Shown here: piece by piece, positions 1 through 8,303 of the stretch
How positions within the stretch are numbered: the stretch's first letter is position 1
Layout: each line of letters begins with the position of its first letter
NCBI RefSeq assembly: GCF_000382705.1
Contig: NZ_ARQE01000006.1
Location: forward strand, 167,031 to 231,030
Direction: 5' to 3'
From: Aureimonas ureilytica DSM 18598 = NBRC 106430
GTDB taxonomy: Bacteria; Pseudomonadota; Alphaproteobacteria; Rhizobiales; Rhizobiaceae
DNA length: 64,000 bases
Position numbers and translations under genes: made by a program
Notes under the pieces: generated by a model
The model's input: the letters and a program-made list of their open reading frames with translations, nothing else
Databases searched by the model: none
Told to the model about the DNA's origin: nothing

Positions 1-27
1 CCGCGCGGCAAGATGCCGCCACCCGCT

Positions 28-465
28 CTACGCGCGCTCGGACCCCAGAAAATGCACGACGACCTCGCGCCGGTGCGGGCGGGCGCGGTGTTCGAACAGG
101 TAGATCCCCTGCCACGTGCCGAGCATCAGACACCCGCGTGAAACCGGGATCGACAGGCTCGTGTCGGTCAGCGCCGTCTTGATATGGGCGGGCATGTCAT
201 CAGGCCCCTCCATCGTGTGGACATAGGGCGCGTTTTCCGGCGCCAGCCGATCGAAGGCGGCGAGAAGATCGGTGCGCACGTCCGGATCGGCGTTTTCCTG
301 AATGGTGAGGGAGGCCGAGGTGTGGCGGATGAAGAGCGTCGCGAGCCCATCGCCGGCCCCTTCCGCCGCCAGCACTTCGTTCACGCGGCGCGAAATGTCC
401 GTGAAGCCGCGCCCGCGCGTGTCGATGGCAAGGGTCTCGATGAACTGCCGGTCCGCCCGTTGCAT
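28..465 (-). CDS. YjbQ/UPF0047 family protein (secondary thiamine-phosphate synthase family)
   Basis: The 145-residue product has the length of the YjbQ/UPF0047 family and carries its hallmark stretch RHTSASLTIQENADPDVRTD at about residues 47-66. A second conserved region, YVHTMEGPDDMPAHIK, follows at about 81-96. Family members form small beta-sandwich trimers and are annotated as secondary thiamine-phosphate synthase because the E. coli protein has weak activity of that kind; the physiological role is not settled. The ATG at 465 is preceded by an AAGGAAG-type ribosome binding site, which supports the start. The gene is divergent from the DUF952/pyrD operon. No signal peptide or membrane segment is visible. 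Confidence 0.88.
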   Translation of the reverse strand: MQRADRQFIETLAIDTRGRGFTDISRRVNEVLAAEGAGDGLATLFIRHTSASLTIQENADPDVRTDLLAAFDRLAPENAPYVHTMEGPDDMPAHIKTALTDTSLSIPVSRGCLMLGTWQGIYLFEHRARPHRREVVVHFLGSERA

Positions 466-643
466 GATGCGCTTCCTTCCCTTGGGTCCTCGCCGGGCTA
501 CGATAGGTCAGCGCCGTCAGGCGGAAAGACGCGCGGTCGCAGGCGCGAGCCGGCTCGCTCCCGGGACGGCGCCCACGAGCTTTGGTGATTGCGTGGACAC
601 CAGGAAATTGCTTTTGCTGGCAAGGTCTGGCAGCGGAACGATC

Positions 644-997
644 ATGAGCACGCAAGCCCCCATCTATAAGTTGACGCCCCGGAGCGACTGGCTGGAAGCC
701 GAGGCGACCGGCCGGTTCGATGGCGCGCCGGTGGACCTCGCCGACGGCTATATTCACTTCTCCACCGCCGAGCAGGTGCGCGAAACGGCGGCCAAGCATT
801 TCACGGGCGAGACGACGCTGCTCCTCGTGGCGGTGGACCCGGGCGCGCTCGGCGACGCGCTGCGCTGGGAGCCCTCGCGCGGCGGCGCGCTCTTCCCGCA
901 TCTCTACGCGCCGCTCTCGCTCGACGCGGTGCTCTATGTGCGCGATCTGCCGCTCGGCGAAGACGGCGTACATCTCTTCCCGGAAAGCGTTCGATGA
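644..997 (+). CDS. DUF952 family protein
   Basis: This 117-residue protein matches the DUF952 family, with IYKLTPRSDWLEAEATGRF near the N-terminus, then DGYIHFSTAEQV and a C-terminal LYVRDLPLGEDGVHLFPE. The biochemical function of DUF952 is unknown. The frame stays open far upstream, but homology starts at MSTQAPIYK, so the ATG at 644 was chosen. The stop overlaps the pyrD start in an ATGA (994-997), which implies translational coupling. DUF952 and PyrD genes are often neighbours in alphaproteobacteria, as I recall, so the association is probably meaningful although no mechanism is known. Confidence 0.85.
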   Translation: MSTQAPIYKLTPRSDWLEAEATGRFDGAPVDLADGYIHFSTAEQVRETAAKHFTGETTLLLVAVDPGALGDALRWEPSRGGALFPHLYAPLSLDAVLYVRDLPLGEDGVHLFPESVR

Positions 998-2109
998 GTC
1001 TCTACGATCTGGCCCGCCCTCTCGTCTTCCAGCTCGACGCCGAGCGCGCGCACAAGCTGGCGATCGAAGCGCTGAAGCGCGGGCTCGTGCGCCGGCAGGA
1101 CATTCCGCTCGACGCGCGCCTGCGTGTCGAGGTCGCGGGCCTCTCCTTCGGCAATCCGCTGGGTCTGGCCGCCGGCTTCGACAAGAACGCCGAGGTGCCG
1201 GACGCCATGCTTCGGCTCGGCTTCGGCTTCGTGGAGATCGGCACGGTGACGCCGCTGCCGCAGGAGGGCAACGCCAAGCCGCGCATCTTCCGCATTCCCG
1301 AGAAGGCCGCCGTCATCAACCGGCTCGGCTTCAACAACGAGGGCCATGCCGAAGTCGCCGAACGGCTGGAAAAGCGCGCGCGCAAGCCCGGTCTCGTCGG
1401 TGTCAATATCGGCGCCAACAAGGATTCGGCCGATCGCATCGCCGATTACGTCACGGGCATCCACCGCTTCGCGGAACTCGCCCGCTATCTGACGATCAAC
1501 ATTTCCTCGCCCAACACGCCGGGCCTGCGCAATCTCCAGAAGGGCTCGGATCTCGACGATCTCCTGTCCAACGCGGTGGCGGCGCGCGACGGCGCGGCGG
1601 CACTGACGGCGACCGATCGCAAGCCCCTCTTCCTCAAGGTCGCGCCCGACCTGACGCTGGACGAGGTGGAGGCCATTGCCGAGACGGCCAAGCGCCGCAA
1701 GGTGGACGGGCTGATCGTCTCCAACACGACGCTGTCGCGCCATGGCGTGGAAGGCAGCCCCCTCGCCAACGAGATCGGCGGCCTGTCGGGCCGGCCGCTC
1801 TTTGCGCGCTCGACCTATGTTCTCGCCGCCTTCCGCCGCGCGCTCGGCCCCGAATTTCCGCTGATCGGCGCGGGCGGCGTCGAGAACGGGCGCACGGCGC
1901 TCGCCAAGATCGAGGCCGGCGCCGACCTCGTGCAGCTCTACAGCGCGATGGTCTATGGCGGACCGGAGCTGCCGATCCGCATCCTCAAGGACATGATCCG
2001 CTTTCTCGACAAGACCGGGCTCGACACGATCGCACATCTCAGAGATTCGAAGGTGGACGACATCCTCGCCGGCACGCCGCCGCTCGGCTGGGAGCAGGAA
2101 CGGGTCTGA
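994..2109 (+). CDS. pyrD: dihydroorotate dehydrogenase (quinone), class 2
   Basis: PyrD oxidises dihydroorotate to orotate, the fourth step of de novo pyrimidine synthesis, passing electrons through FMN to membrane ubiquinone. At 371 residues it has the class 2 length, including an N-terminal extension of about 40 residues that in this class forms the membrane-associated helices. Visible motifs are GLAAGFDKNAEVPDAM (about 57-72), the active-site segment NISSPNTPGLR with the class 2 catalytic serine, IVSNTTLSR, and the phosphate-binding region near IGAGGVENGRTAL. The start overlaps the DUF952 gene by four bases, and the next gene begins 15 bases after the stop. Confidence 0.97.
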   Translation: MSLYDLARPLVFQLDAERAHKLAIEALKRGLVRRQDIPLDARLRVEVAGLSFGNPLGLAAGFDKNAEVPDAMLRLGFGFVEIGTVTPLPQEGNAKPRIFRIPEKAAVINRLGFNNEGHAEVAERLEKRARKPGLVGVNIGANKDSADRIADYVTGIHRFAELARYLTINISSPNTPGLRNLQKGSDLDDLLSNAVAARDGAAALTATDRKPLFLKVAPDLTLDEVEAIAETAKRRKVDGLIVSNTTLSRHGVEGSPLANEIGGLSGRPLFARSTYVLAAFRRALGPEFPLIGAGGVENGRTALAKIEAGADLVQLYSAMVYGGPELPIRILKDMIRFLDKTGLDTIAHLRDSKVDDILAGTPPLGWEQERV

Positions 2110-2124
2110 GGCGGGGGCGCCGCC

Positions 2125-3024
2125 ATGCCGCTGCCGCTCGTGCATCACCCGGCCTTCGACGCGCTCTTCGACGAGGCGCATCGCTTCCCCATGCGCAAGT
2201 TCACGCGGCTTGCCGAAATTCTGGTGGAGGACGGTCTGGTGCCGGCTGGCTTCCATGTGCCGGCGCCGGCCTCGCCGGACGAGCTCGAACTCGCGCATGA
2301 CCCCGCCTATGTCGAAGCGGTCCTGACGCAGACCGTGCCGAGCGCGACCGAAAAGGCCATCGGCTTTCCGGTGGACGCGCGGGTCGCCCTGCGCTCGCGC
2401 TGCGCCACGGGTGGCACGCTTCTTGCCGCCCGGCTAGCGCTCGACGGCGGGCTCGCCTGCAACACGGCGGGCGGCAGCCATCACGCGAGCCGCGAGGGGG
2501 GCGCGGGCTTTTCCGTCTTCAACGACGTGGCGGTGGCCGCCGCGACGCTCCTGCACGAGGGGACGCTCGGGCGCGTTCTCGTGTTCGACTGCGACGTTCA
2601 TCAGGGCGACGGCACCGCGCGCATCTTCGAGGGCGATCCGCTCGTCTACACGCTGTCCATGCATGGCGAGCGCAACTATCCGCACGAGAAGGCGCGCTCG
2701 GACTGCGACGTGCCGCTGCCGGACGGGATGGAGGACGAGGCCTATCTGGCGCTTCTGCCCGATCTCCTCGCCCACAGCCTCGCGGCAGCGCGGCCCGATC
2801 TCGTCTTCTACAATGCCGGCGTCGATCCGCACCGGGACGACCGGCTGGGGCGTCTCGCCCTCTCGGACGAAGGGCTGGCCGAACGCGACCGCCGCGTCAT
2901 CGGCTTCTTTCGCGAGCGCGGCATTCCCATCGTCGGCGTCATCGGCGGTGGTTATTCGCGCGACATCGAGGCGCTGTCCCGCCGCCACACGATCCTGCAT
3001 CGCACGGCGGCGGAGTTCGTCTGA
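2125..3024 (+). CDS. histone deacetylase family protein (zinc-dependent amidohydrolase)
   Basis: The 299-residue protein belongs to the arginase/deacetylase fold family of bacterial histone-deacetylase-like proteins. The zinc and catalytic motifs are intact: the tandem histidines in GGSHHA (about 116-121), the metal ligands in [10 protein letters not shown] (about 152-161) and the aspartate in NAGVDPH, followed by the C-terminal GGGY turn. Bacterial members act on acetylated small molecules such as polyamines or acetoin-related compounds; the substrate here is unknown. It follows pyrD by 15 bases and is probably co-transcribed with it. Its stop lies only 9 bases from the stop of the convergent membrane-protein gene. 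Confidence 0.9.
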   Translation: MPLPLVHHPAFDALFDEAHRFPMRKFTRLAEILVEDGLVPAGFHVPAPASPDELELAHDPAYVEAVLTQTVPSATEKAIGFPVDARVALRSRCATGGTLLAARLALDGGLACNTAGGSHHASREGGAGFSVFNDVAVAAATLLHEGTLGRVLVFDCDVHQGDGTARIFEGDPLVYTLSMHGERNYPHEKARSDCDVPLPDGMEDEAYLALLPDLLAHSLAAARPDLVFYNAGVDPHRDDRLGRLALSDEGLAERDRRVIGFFRERGIPIVGVIGGGYSRDIEALSRRHTILHRTAAEFV

Positions 3025-3033
3025 GCCGAGTGC

Positions 3034-3303
3034 TCAGACGCCGCGCGTCTTCAGGAGGCGCGAGATCAGGAAGATCGGAACGACGATCGCCGCGCCCATG
3101 AGCACGTAGTCGACCGCGCGGTTCAGCGAACCGAAGACGCTGACCCAGGCCCAGTGGACGAGATTCACAAGGCTGTCGAGGATTTCGGCCGGCCGCAGGT
3201 CGAGCCAGGACAGGACGACGCCCACCAGAAGCGAGATGACCAGAAGGCGCACGATCACGCCCAAGGGCGAGCCACCCAGAAAAGTCGTCAATCGGCTGGA
3301 CAT
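3034..3303 (-). CDS. small integral membrane protein, DUF6460-like
   Basis: This 89-residue protein has two hydrophobic segments, about residues 14-34 and 64-84, separated by an amphipathic stretch containing LDLRPAEILDSLVNLVHWAW. The layout and sequence resemble the DUF6460 family common in Hyphomicrobiales; that assignment is from memory and moderately sure. No enzymatic motif is present. The ATG at 3303 is the only reasonable start. It lies between the convergent HDAC-like gene and the ligase gene upstream on the same strand. Confidence 0.65.
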   Translation of the reverse strand: MSSRLTTFLGGSPLGVIVRLLVISLLVGVVLSWLDLRPAEILDSLVNLVHWAWVSVFGSLNRAVDYVLMGAAIVVPIFLISRLLKTRGV

Positions 3304-3372
3304 GGCACCTCTTCTCGGCCCGGTTTCAGACCTTGGAGGTAAAGGCGCGATTGTGGCGATGCAAGGCGTGGC

Positions 3373-5049
3373 TCATTCCAGCATGGCCTGAAGCGTTTCC
3401 AGCCGATCCGCCTCGAAGGCGGGCTTGTCCCAGCGCAGGCGTGACACGCGCGGAAAGCGCATGGCGACGCCCGACTTGTGGCGCGTCGAGCGCGCCAGCC
3501 CCTCGAAGGCCACTTCGAGCACCAGCCCATGATCGGGCTCGGCCCGCACCGAGCGCACCGGGCCGAAGCGGTCGATCGTGTTGTCGCGGATATATTTGTC
3601 GAGCTGCTTCAGTTCCTCGTCGGTGAAGCCGAAATAGGCCTTGCCGACGGGCACGAGTTCCGGCTGATCGGCCGGCCCGGTCCAGACCCCGAACGTGTAG
3701 TCGGAATAGAAGCTCGACCGCTTCCCGTGCCCGCGTTGGGCATACATCAGGACGGCATCGATGAGATGCGGGTCCTGCTTCCACTTGAACCACGGACCTT
3801 TCGGCCGGCCCGGCACATAGGCCGAGTCCCAGCGCTTCAGCATCAGGCCTTCGATCACCGGATGGGGCGGCTCGGCGCGCAGGCGCGACAACGCCTCGAA
3901 ATCGGCAAAGGGCACGAAGGGCGAGATGTCGAAGCGGGTCGGCTCCAGATCGGCGACGAACCGGTCCAGCCGCTTGCGCCGCTCGGCGAAGGGAAGCGTT
4001 CGCAGGTCGTCCGCGCCGTCCTGCAGGAGATCGTAGGTCCGCAGGAAGACCGGATGCTTCTTCATCACCGCCGCCGAGACGGTCTTGCGGTTCAGCCGCT
4101 GCTGAAGATCGGAAAAGGTGCCGACCACGATATCGTCGCGCACCGCGCCGCTCTCATGCTCGACCTTCGGCGCGCCGCTCTTGCCGGACGGCCGCGCCAC
4201 CAGCAACTCGCCGTCGAGCGAGCCGTCATAGGTCATGAAGTCCAAGAGATCGGGAAAGGCACCGGAAATGTCGTCGCCCGTGCGCGAATAGAGCCGGCGC
4301 ACGCCGCGCTCCACCGTCGCCTGCACGCGGATTCCGTCCCACTTCCATTCGGCGGCATAGGTCTCGGGATCGATCCGGCCGTAGTCGGGCGCTTCCAGCG
4401 GCTGCGACAGCATCACCGGCCGGAACGGCGCGGCAGCGGCGGAAACGGGCTTCTCGGCGTCGCCCTCCAGCCAGGCGAAAAGCTCCTCGTAGGGCGCGCG
4501 CAGCCCGTGCCAGAGTTCCTCGATCTCGGCGATCTCCTTGGCCCCGAAATCGGCCAGCGCCTGTTTGGCGAGGCGCGAGGACACGCCGATGCGCAGCGCA
4601 CCGGTCACGAGCTTCAAAAGGGCGTAGCGGCCGGACGAATCCAGCCGGTTGAGCCAGTCCTCCACGAGCTTCGGTCCCTCAGTGCGGCTCGCGGCGTCGA
4701 GCGTGGTGACGACCTCCGACAGGCTCGGAACGTCGTTGCGCCCCCTCGCCTCGCCATCGTGCGGCGAAGGCCAGACGAGCGCGATCGTTTCCGCGAGATC
4801 GCCGACATAATCGTAGGAATAGCCGAACAGGACTTCGTCCATCCGGCTCGCCATCAGATCGCGCAGCATCGCGGGCTTCACGGAGCGGATGTCGAGTTCG
4901 CCGGTGAGCGCCGCCAGCGCGTAGCCGCGCTCGGGATCGGGCACCGAGCGGAAATAATCCACCATCAGCTTCAGCTTGCCGTTGCGCGACGGCGTGAGAA
5001 CCAGACGATCGAGAAGTTCGGCAAAGCGCTGCAAGGCGGCTGGCTCCAC
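3373..5049 (-). CDS. ATP-dependent DNA ligase, cisplatin-response type
   Basis: The 558-residue enzyme has the DNA_ligase_A N-terminal domain (about 1-180), an adenylation domain and an OB-fold C-terminal domain. The nucleotidyltransferase motif I is EWKWDGIR, with K236 the expected AMP-accepting lysine. Motif IIIa-like and motif V segments (GLMLKRWDSAY...) follow, and the C-terminus reads VSRLRWDKP. Its length and sequence fit the 'cisplatin damage response' ligases of alphaproteobacteria, which seal breaks during DNA repair. In many genomes this ligase is clustered with a ligase-associated helicase, phosphoesterase and exonuclease; here only an exonuclease X-like gene lies upstream (52-base gap). 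Translation apparently starts at a GTG with AGAGG eight bases upstream. Confidence 0.92.
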   Translation of the reverse strand: MEPAALQRFAELLDRLVLTPSRNGKLKLMVDYFRSVPDPERGYALAALTGELDIRSVKPAMLRDLMASRMDEVLFGYSYDYVGDLAETIALVWPSPHDGEARGRNDVPSLSEVVTTLDAASRTEGPKLVEDWLNRLDSSGRYALLKLVTGALRIGVSSRLAKQALADFGAKEIAEIEELWHGLRAPYEELFAWLEGDAEKPVSAAAAPFRPVMLSQPLEAPDYGRIDPETYAAEWKWDGIRVQATVERGVRRLYSRTGDDISGAFPDLLDFMTYDGSLDGELLVARPSGKSGAPKVEHESGAVRDDIVVGTFSDLQQRLNRKTVSAAVMKKHPVFLRTYDLLQDGADDLRTLPFAERRKRLDRFVADLEPTRFDISPFVPFADFEALSRLRAEPPHPVIEGLMLKRWDSAYVPGRPKGPWFKWKQDPHLIDAVLMYAQRGHGKRSSFYSDYTFGVWTGPADQPELVPVGKAYFGFTDEELKQLDKYIRDNTIDRFGPVRSVRAEPDHGLVLEVAFEGLARSTRHKSGVAMRFPRVSRLRWDKPAFEADRLETLQAMLE

Positions 5050-5101
5050 GGTGGGCCTCTAGGCGACGATACCTAGCGCCCGAACCCGCACCCGGAAGGC
5101 G

Positions 5102-5911
5102 TCACGCGGCGGGCAGAGGCCGCGCGAAGGCCGACAGCGCCTTTTCCGTGCGCTTCTGGAGATGATGGCGCGCCGTGAACACGGCGTCCGCGTCCATCCC
5201 CGGCTCGCGGATCAGCCATTCCAGATAGTCCGTCGGCACGTCGCGCAAGGCGATGTTGCGATGCCGGCCGAAGCGCAGCCGCGCCAGAAGCGCCGGCTCG
5301 TTCGACACGCGCTCGGCGCGCTCCAGAAAATCGGCGAGGTCGCGGCAGCGCGGCAGAAGCTCGGCCGTGATCCGTCGCAGCAGAACCGCCGTGCAAAGCG
5401 CATCGAACAGGGCCCGGTGCGGATGCAGCCCCTCCAGATCGGGCGCGACGTCGCTGAGATCGAGCGGCACGTATTTCACCAGTGACTGCAGCCCGTGCGC
5501 CCTCACATCCGGGAAGGCCCGCAGCGCCAGCTTGTAGGTACAGAGCCAGGTGCCGGCGAGGCGCAGGCGCGAGCGATCGAAGCTCGCGCGCTGGGCGGCG
5601 AACAGCCTTATATCGGCGAAGGGCTGGACGGCTTCCGCGAAGGGCGGCGCGCCTTCCAGCATCTCGTCGGTGATCTTGTGAACGCGGCGGGCGTGCGGAT
5701 TGATCTCGACGCCGGCCGGATCGGCCAGCGTCTGCATCGGGTTGACGATGCGGCCCGTTGCGAGATCGAGATCGACCGAGCCGATCTCGATCACCGCGTC
5801 CTCCTCCAGCTTCTGGCCGGCGGTTTCCGTATCGATCACCCGCACGGTTGTCGGGCCCATGTCCGGAAAGAGCTGCGGCGTGAGGGGAGACGCGGGGAAG
5901 AGTGAGTCCAT
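5102..5911 (-). CDS. 3'-5' exonuclease, DnaQ/exonuclease X-like
   Basis: A DEDDh-type exonuclease of about 269 residues. ExoI is RVIDTETAG, ExoII probably the aspartate in QRASFDR, and ExoIII the HRALFD pattern (His-x4-Asp). The C-terminal part, with LRFGRHRNIALRDVPTDYLEWL, resembles the DUF3820-like tail of exonuclease X-like proteins. Such enzymes remove nucleotides from 3' ends in repair or proofreading. I use the ATG at 5911; a TTG nine bases further upstream and an internal ATG just before the catalytic core are alternatives, and no ribosome binding site decides between them. It precedes the ligase gene on the same strand, which suggests a small repair operon. Confidence 0.85.
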   Translation of the reverse strand: MDSLFPASPLTPQLFPDMGPTTVRVIDTETAGQKLEEDAVIEIGSVDLDLATGRIVNPMQTLADPAGVEINPHARRVHKITDEMLEGAPPFAEAVQPFADIRLFAAQRASFDRSRLRLAGTWLCTYKLALRAFPDVRAHGLQSLVKYVPLDLSDVAPDLEGLHPHRALFDALCTAVLLRRITAELLPRCRDLADFLERAERVSNEPALLARLRFGRHRNIALRDVPTDYLEWLIREPGMDADAVFTARHHLQKRTEKALSAFARPLPAA

Positions 5912-5966
5912 GACGGTCAAAATCGGCCGCTTCGCGCCCTATCGCAAGACCTGTGCGGCAATCGGT

Positions 5967-6779
5967 TCAATGACCGGCGATGGTCAGCACCGAAAAGAAC
6001 GTGTCGTCCGCCGGCTTCATCCCGAGTTCCGCGCCGCCGATCAACACGATCTGCCCGCCGCTCAAGGTCGCCAGACCCGAGACATTGCCGAAATTGGCGT
6101 TTCCGGCGTTGAGCGGAGCCTTGAGATCGTAGTCGCGCTCCGGCTGCTCGGCGAGATAGGACCGGCCGATGGCGGCCGAGAAGCGGTCGTTCAGCGGCGC
6201 GAGATGAACGAGGAATCTTTCGCCGGTCAGCTTCTCGATGGTCACGGTGCCGTCTCCCGCCTTCTCGATCCGGCAGCGATGGGTGCCAACCGTCCGGCTG
6301 GCTTCGTCCAGGAAGCCGAACCAGCGCAGCGTGCAGTCGGCTTCTCCCGCCTGGATGTCGATCGGCGCGGCCAATGTCTCCTCGACGCCCGGTTCGGCCA
6401 CGGTGCCGGAGGCGTCGATGTCATCGAGGCGCATAGCGACGCTCGCGGCGGCCTTCGTGCCGCCATCGCCCTTGATCGGCCCGATGGCTGCGAGCGTGCG
6501 TTCCACGCGCGAAGGCAGATCGATCAGCCCTTCGCGGTCGCTGTCGGACAGGAGCGACAGTGTATTCTCACATTCCTCCGAGCAACTGCCGCCGAAGGGG
6601 GCGGCGAGATCCTGCGGCGCGGAAACGGCGGCGGGCGCGCTCGCGTCGGGAACCCCGCGCGTCACCGCCGGACTGTCGGCATCGGCGGCGATGGAGAAAC
6701 CGCTCATCGCCGCGCCCAAACCGCAAAAGCCGAGAATGCCGAGCGAGGCGATGGCAAAGCGGGTGGAGCGAGATGACAT
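5967..6779 (-). CDS. secreted protein of unknown function
   Basis: The 270-residue product begins with a short basic region and a hydrophobic stretch (about residues 8-31, FAIASLGILGFCGLGAAMSG...) that looks like a signal peptide with a small-residue cleavage region near SIAADA. The mature part is Ala/Asp rich. It has a cysteine pair in GGSCSEEC (about 64-71) and two more cysteines near ADCTLRWF and THRCRIE, which could form disulfides in the periplasm. I do not recognise a family. It is separated from the neighbours on both sides and looks monocistronic. Confidence 0.7.
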   Translation of the reverse strand: MSSRSTRFAIASLGILGFCGLGAAMSGFSIAADADSPAVTRGVPDASAPAAVSAPQDLAAPFGGSCSEECENTLSLLSDSDREGLIDLPSRVERTLAAIGPIKGDGGTKAAASVAMRLDDIDASGTVAEPGVEETLAAPIDIQAGEADCTLRWFGFLDEASRTVGTHRCRIEKAGDGTVTIEKLTGERFLVHLAPLNDRFSAAIGRSYLAEQPERDYDLKAPLNAGNANFGNVSGLATLSGGQIVLIGGAELGMKPADDTFFSVLTIAGH

Positions 6780-6998
6780 GGGCGGGCCTTCCGTATCGAG
6801 CGAGACAGACTTCCAACGCGAATGAGCCCATTCCGGGGCCAGCCCGCCGGCGAATCCACAGCTCTGTTGCGAAGCAGCAACGATGGTTAGCGGAGCGTTT
6901 CGCTAGCCTCCCGCAGCGCCGAGCCCGGAAACCTCTTGGCAGGCGTCCCAGGCTGCGTTAGCTCTTGTCTTACGTTTACGTTAGATGCGGAGGAAGCC

Positions 6999-7970
6999 TT
7001 GTCCCTGCCCACCTCGCTCCACGGGCGCCTGCGCCTTCCCGCGATCGCCGCGCCGCTCTTCATCATCTCCAATCCGGCGCTGACGATCGCCCAGTGCAGG
7101 GCCGGCATCGTCGGAGCCTTTCCGGCCCTCAACGCCCGGCCGGCCGAACGTTTGAGCGAGTGGCTGTCGGAGATCGCAGAGGCGCTGGCCGCGCATGACG
7201 CCGCCCATCCCGACCGGCCCTCCGCCCCCTTCGCGGTGAACCAGATCGTCCACCGCTCCAACGCGCGGCTCGACGCGGACCTTCGCGTCTGCGTCGACCA
7301 CAAGGTGCCCATCGTGATCACCTCGCTCGGCGCGGTCGAGGAGGTCAATCAGGCCGTGCATTCCTACGGCGGCATCGTTCTGCACGACGTCATCAACGAC
7401 CGCTTCGCCCACAAGGCCATCGAAAAGGGCGCGGACGGGTTGATCGCCGTTGCCGCCGGGGCCGGCGGCCATGCGGGCACGCTTTCGCCCTTCGCGCTCG
7501 TTTCCGAAATCCGCCGCTGGTTCGACGGGCCCCTCTTCCTCTCCGGCGCGATCGCGACCGGCGCCGGTATCCTGGCGGCCGAAGCCATGGGGGCCGACGG
7601 CGCCTATATCGGCTCGGCCTTCATCGCCACCGAGGAAGCGAACGCGGCGGCCGCCTACAAGGACGCCGTCGTCGCAGGCCACGCGACCGACATCGTCTAC
7701 AGCAACCTCTTCACCGGCGTTCACGGCAATTATCTGCGCGCCTCGATCGAGGCCTCTGGGCTGGACCCGGACAACCTCCCGGAATCCGATCCGTCGAAAA
7801 TGGATTTCGGCGGCGAGAAGGCCGCCAAGGCGTGGAAGGACATCTGGGGCGCCGGCCAGGGAATCGGCGCGGTCGATTCCATCGTTCCGGCCGGCACGCT
7901 CGTCGACCGCCTCGCCTCGGAATACGCCCGAGCCCGCGAAAAGCTTCTCTCCCCCACGGCGAAACCGTGA
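6999..7970 (+). CDS. NAD(P)H-dependent flavin oxidoreductase / nitronate monooxygenase family
   Basis: A 323-residue FMN TIM-barrel protein of the nitronate monooxygenase (2-nitropropane dioxygenase) family, which oxidises alkyl nitronates or acts as an NADH:quinone reductase. Visible motifs are PLFIISNPALTIAQ near the N-terminus, the phosphate-binding and catalytic-histidine region AGAGGHAGTLSPFAL (about 164-178), and ATGAGILAAEAMGADGAYIGSAF lining the FMN phosphate. The TTG at 6999 was chosen because GGAGGAAG (6989-6996) is ideally placed before it and homology begins there; an upstream TTG at 6936 lacks this. It stands alone before the tRNA gene. Confidence 0.88.
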   Translation: MSLPTSLHGRLRLPAIAAPLFIISNPALTIAQCRAGIVGAFPALNARPAERLSEWLSEIAEALAAHDAAHPDRPSAPFAVNQIVHRSNARLDADLRVCVDHKVPIVITSLGAVEEVNQAVHSYGGIVLHDVINDRFAHKAIEKGADGLIAVAAGAGGHAGTLSPFALVSEIRRWFDGPLFLSGAIATGAGILAAEAMGADGAYIGSAFIATEEANAAAAYKDAVVAGHATDIVYSNLFTGVHGNYLRASIEASGLDPDNLPESDPSKMDFGGEKAAKAWKDIWGAGQGIGAVDSIVPAGTLVDRLASEYARAREKLLSPTAKP

Positions 7971-8030
7971 GGCGCATCAGAGCCTTACAACCGCCCCTTC
8001 GATCATCTCTTCGAGCCCGTCATTTTCCTG

Positions 8031-8059
8031 TTGCGCCGCTCGGAGGAATTGGCTAGTAA
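8031..8059 (+). promoter_or_regulatory. possible promoter of the tRNA-Thr gene
   Basis: TTGCGC (8031-8036) and TAGTAA (8054-8059) are separated by 17 bases and end about 33 bases before the mature tRNA. The -10 match is poor, so this is only a plausible sigma-70-type promoter. Confidence 0.3.
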
Positions 8060-8092
8060 CCCGCTCACGGCCGGCGGACAACGCCAAGCCAA

Positions 8093-8168
8093 GCCGCTTT
8101 AGCTCAGTCGGTAGAGCACATCATTCGTAATGATGGGGTCAGGTGTTCGAGTCACCTAAGCGGCACCA
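8093..8168 (+). tRNA. tRNA-Thr (anticodon CGU)
   Basis: The cloverleaf can be drawn directly. The acceptor arm GCCGCTT pairs with AAGCGGC. The D-arm is GCTCAGTCGGTAGAGC. The anticodon arm CATCA-TTCGTAA-TGATG gives anticodon CGT, reading ACG (threonine). The T-arm AGGTG-TTCGAGT-CACCT has one irregular but standard loop. The 3' CCA is encoded (8166-8168). The gene is 76 bases long with the CCA and is followed directly by a strong terminator. Confidence 0.97.
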
Positions 8169-8178
8169 GCAGTTTCGA

Positions 8179-8214
8179 GGGGTTAGCGTTCATTCGCTAG
8201 CCCCTTTTGCTTTT
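8179..8214 (+). terminator. rho-independent terminator of tRNA-Thr
   Basis: GGGGTTAGCG (8179-8188) pairs with CGCTAGCCCC (8195-8204) with one G-U pair and a six-base loop, followed by TTTTGCTTTT. It begins 10 bases after the tRNA CCA end. Confidence 0.88.
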
Positions 8215-8303
8215 CGTGGCCTCGGTGTGGTCCGGAAGGCAGAAGCGAACTTCCAGCTGACGGAAACCCGCTAGCCGCCCGTCGGGCAAAAGCCGCCCCG
8301 CTC

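Noticed and set aside
720-2300. Long plus-strand frame over the DUF952 and pyrD genes
   Set aside because: It is an Arg/Ala-rich shadow in another frame of pyrD, caused by high G+C; pyrD has unambiguous motifs.
8093-8303. Possible integration site at the tRNA-Thr 3' end
   Set aside because: No integrase, no repeated tRNA 3' segment and no foreign-looking genes follow; the tRNA is simply followed by its terminator.
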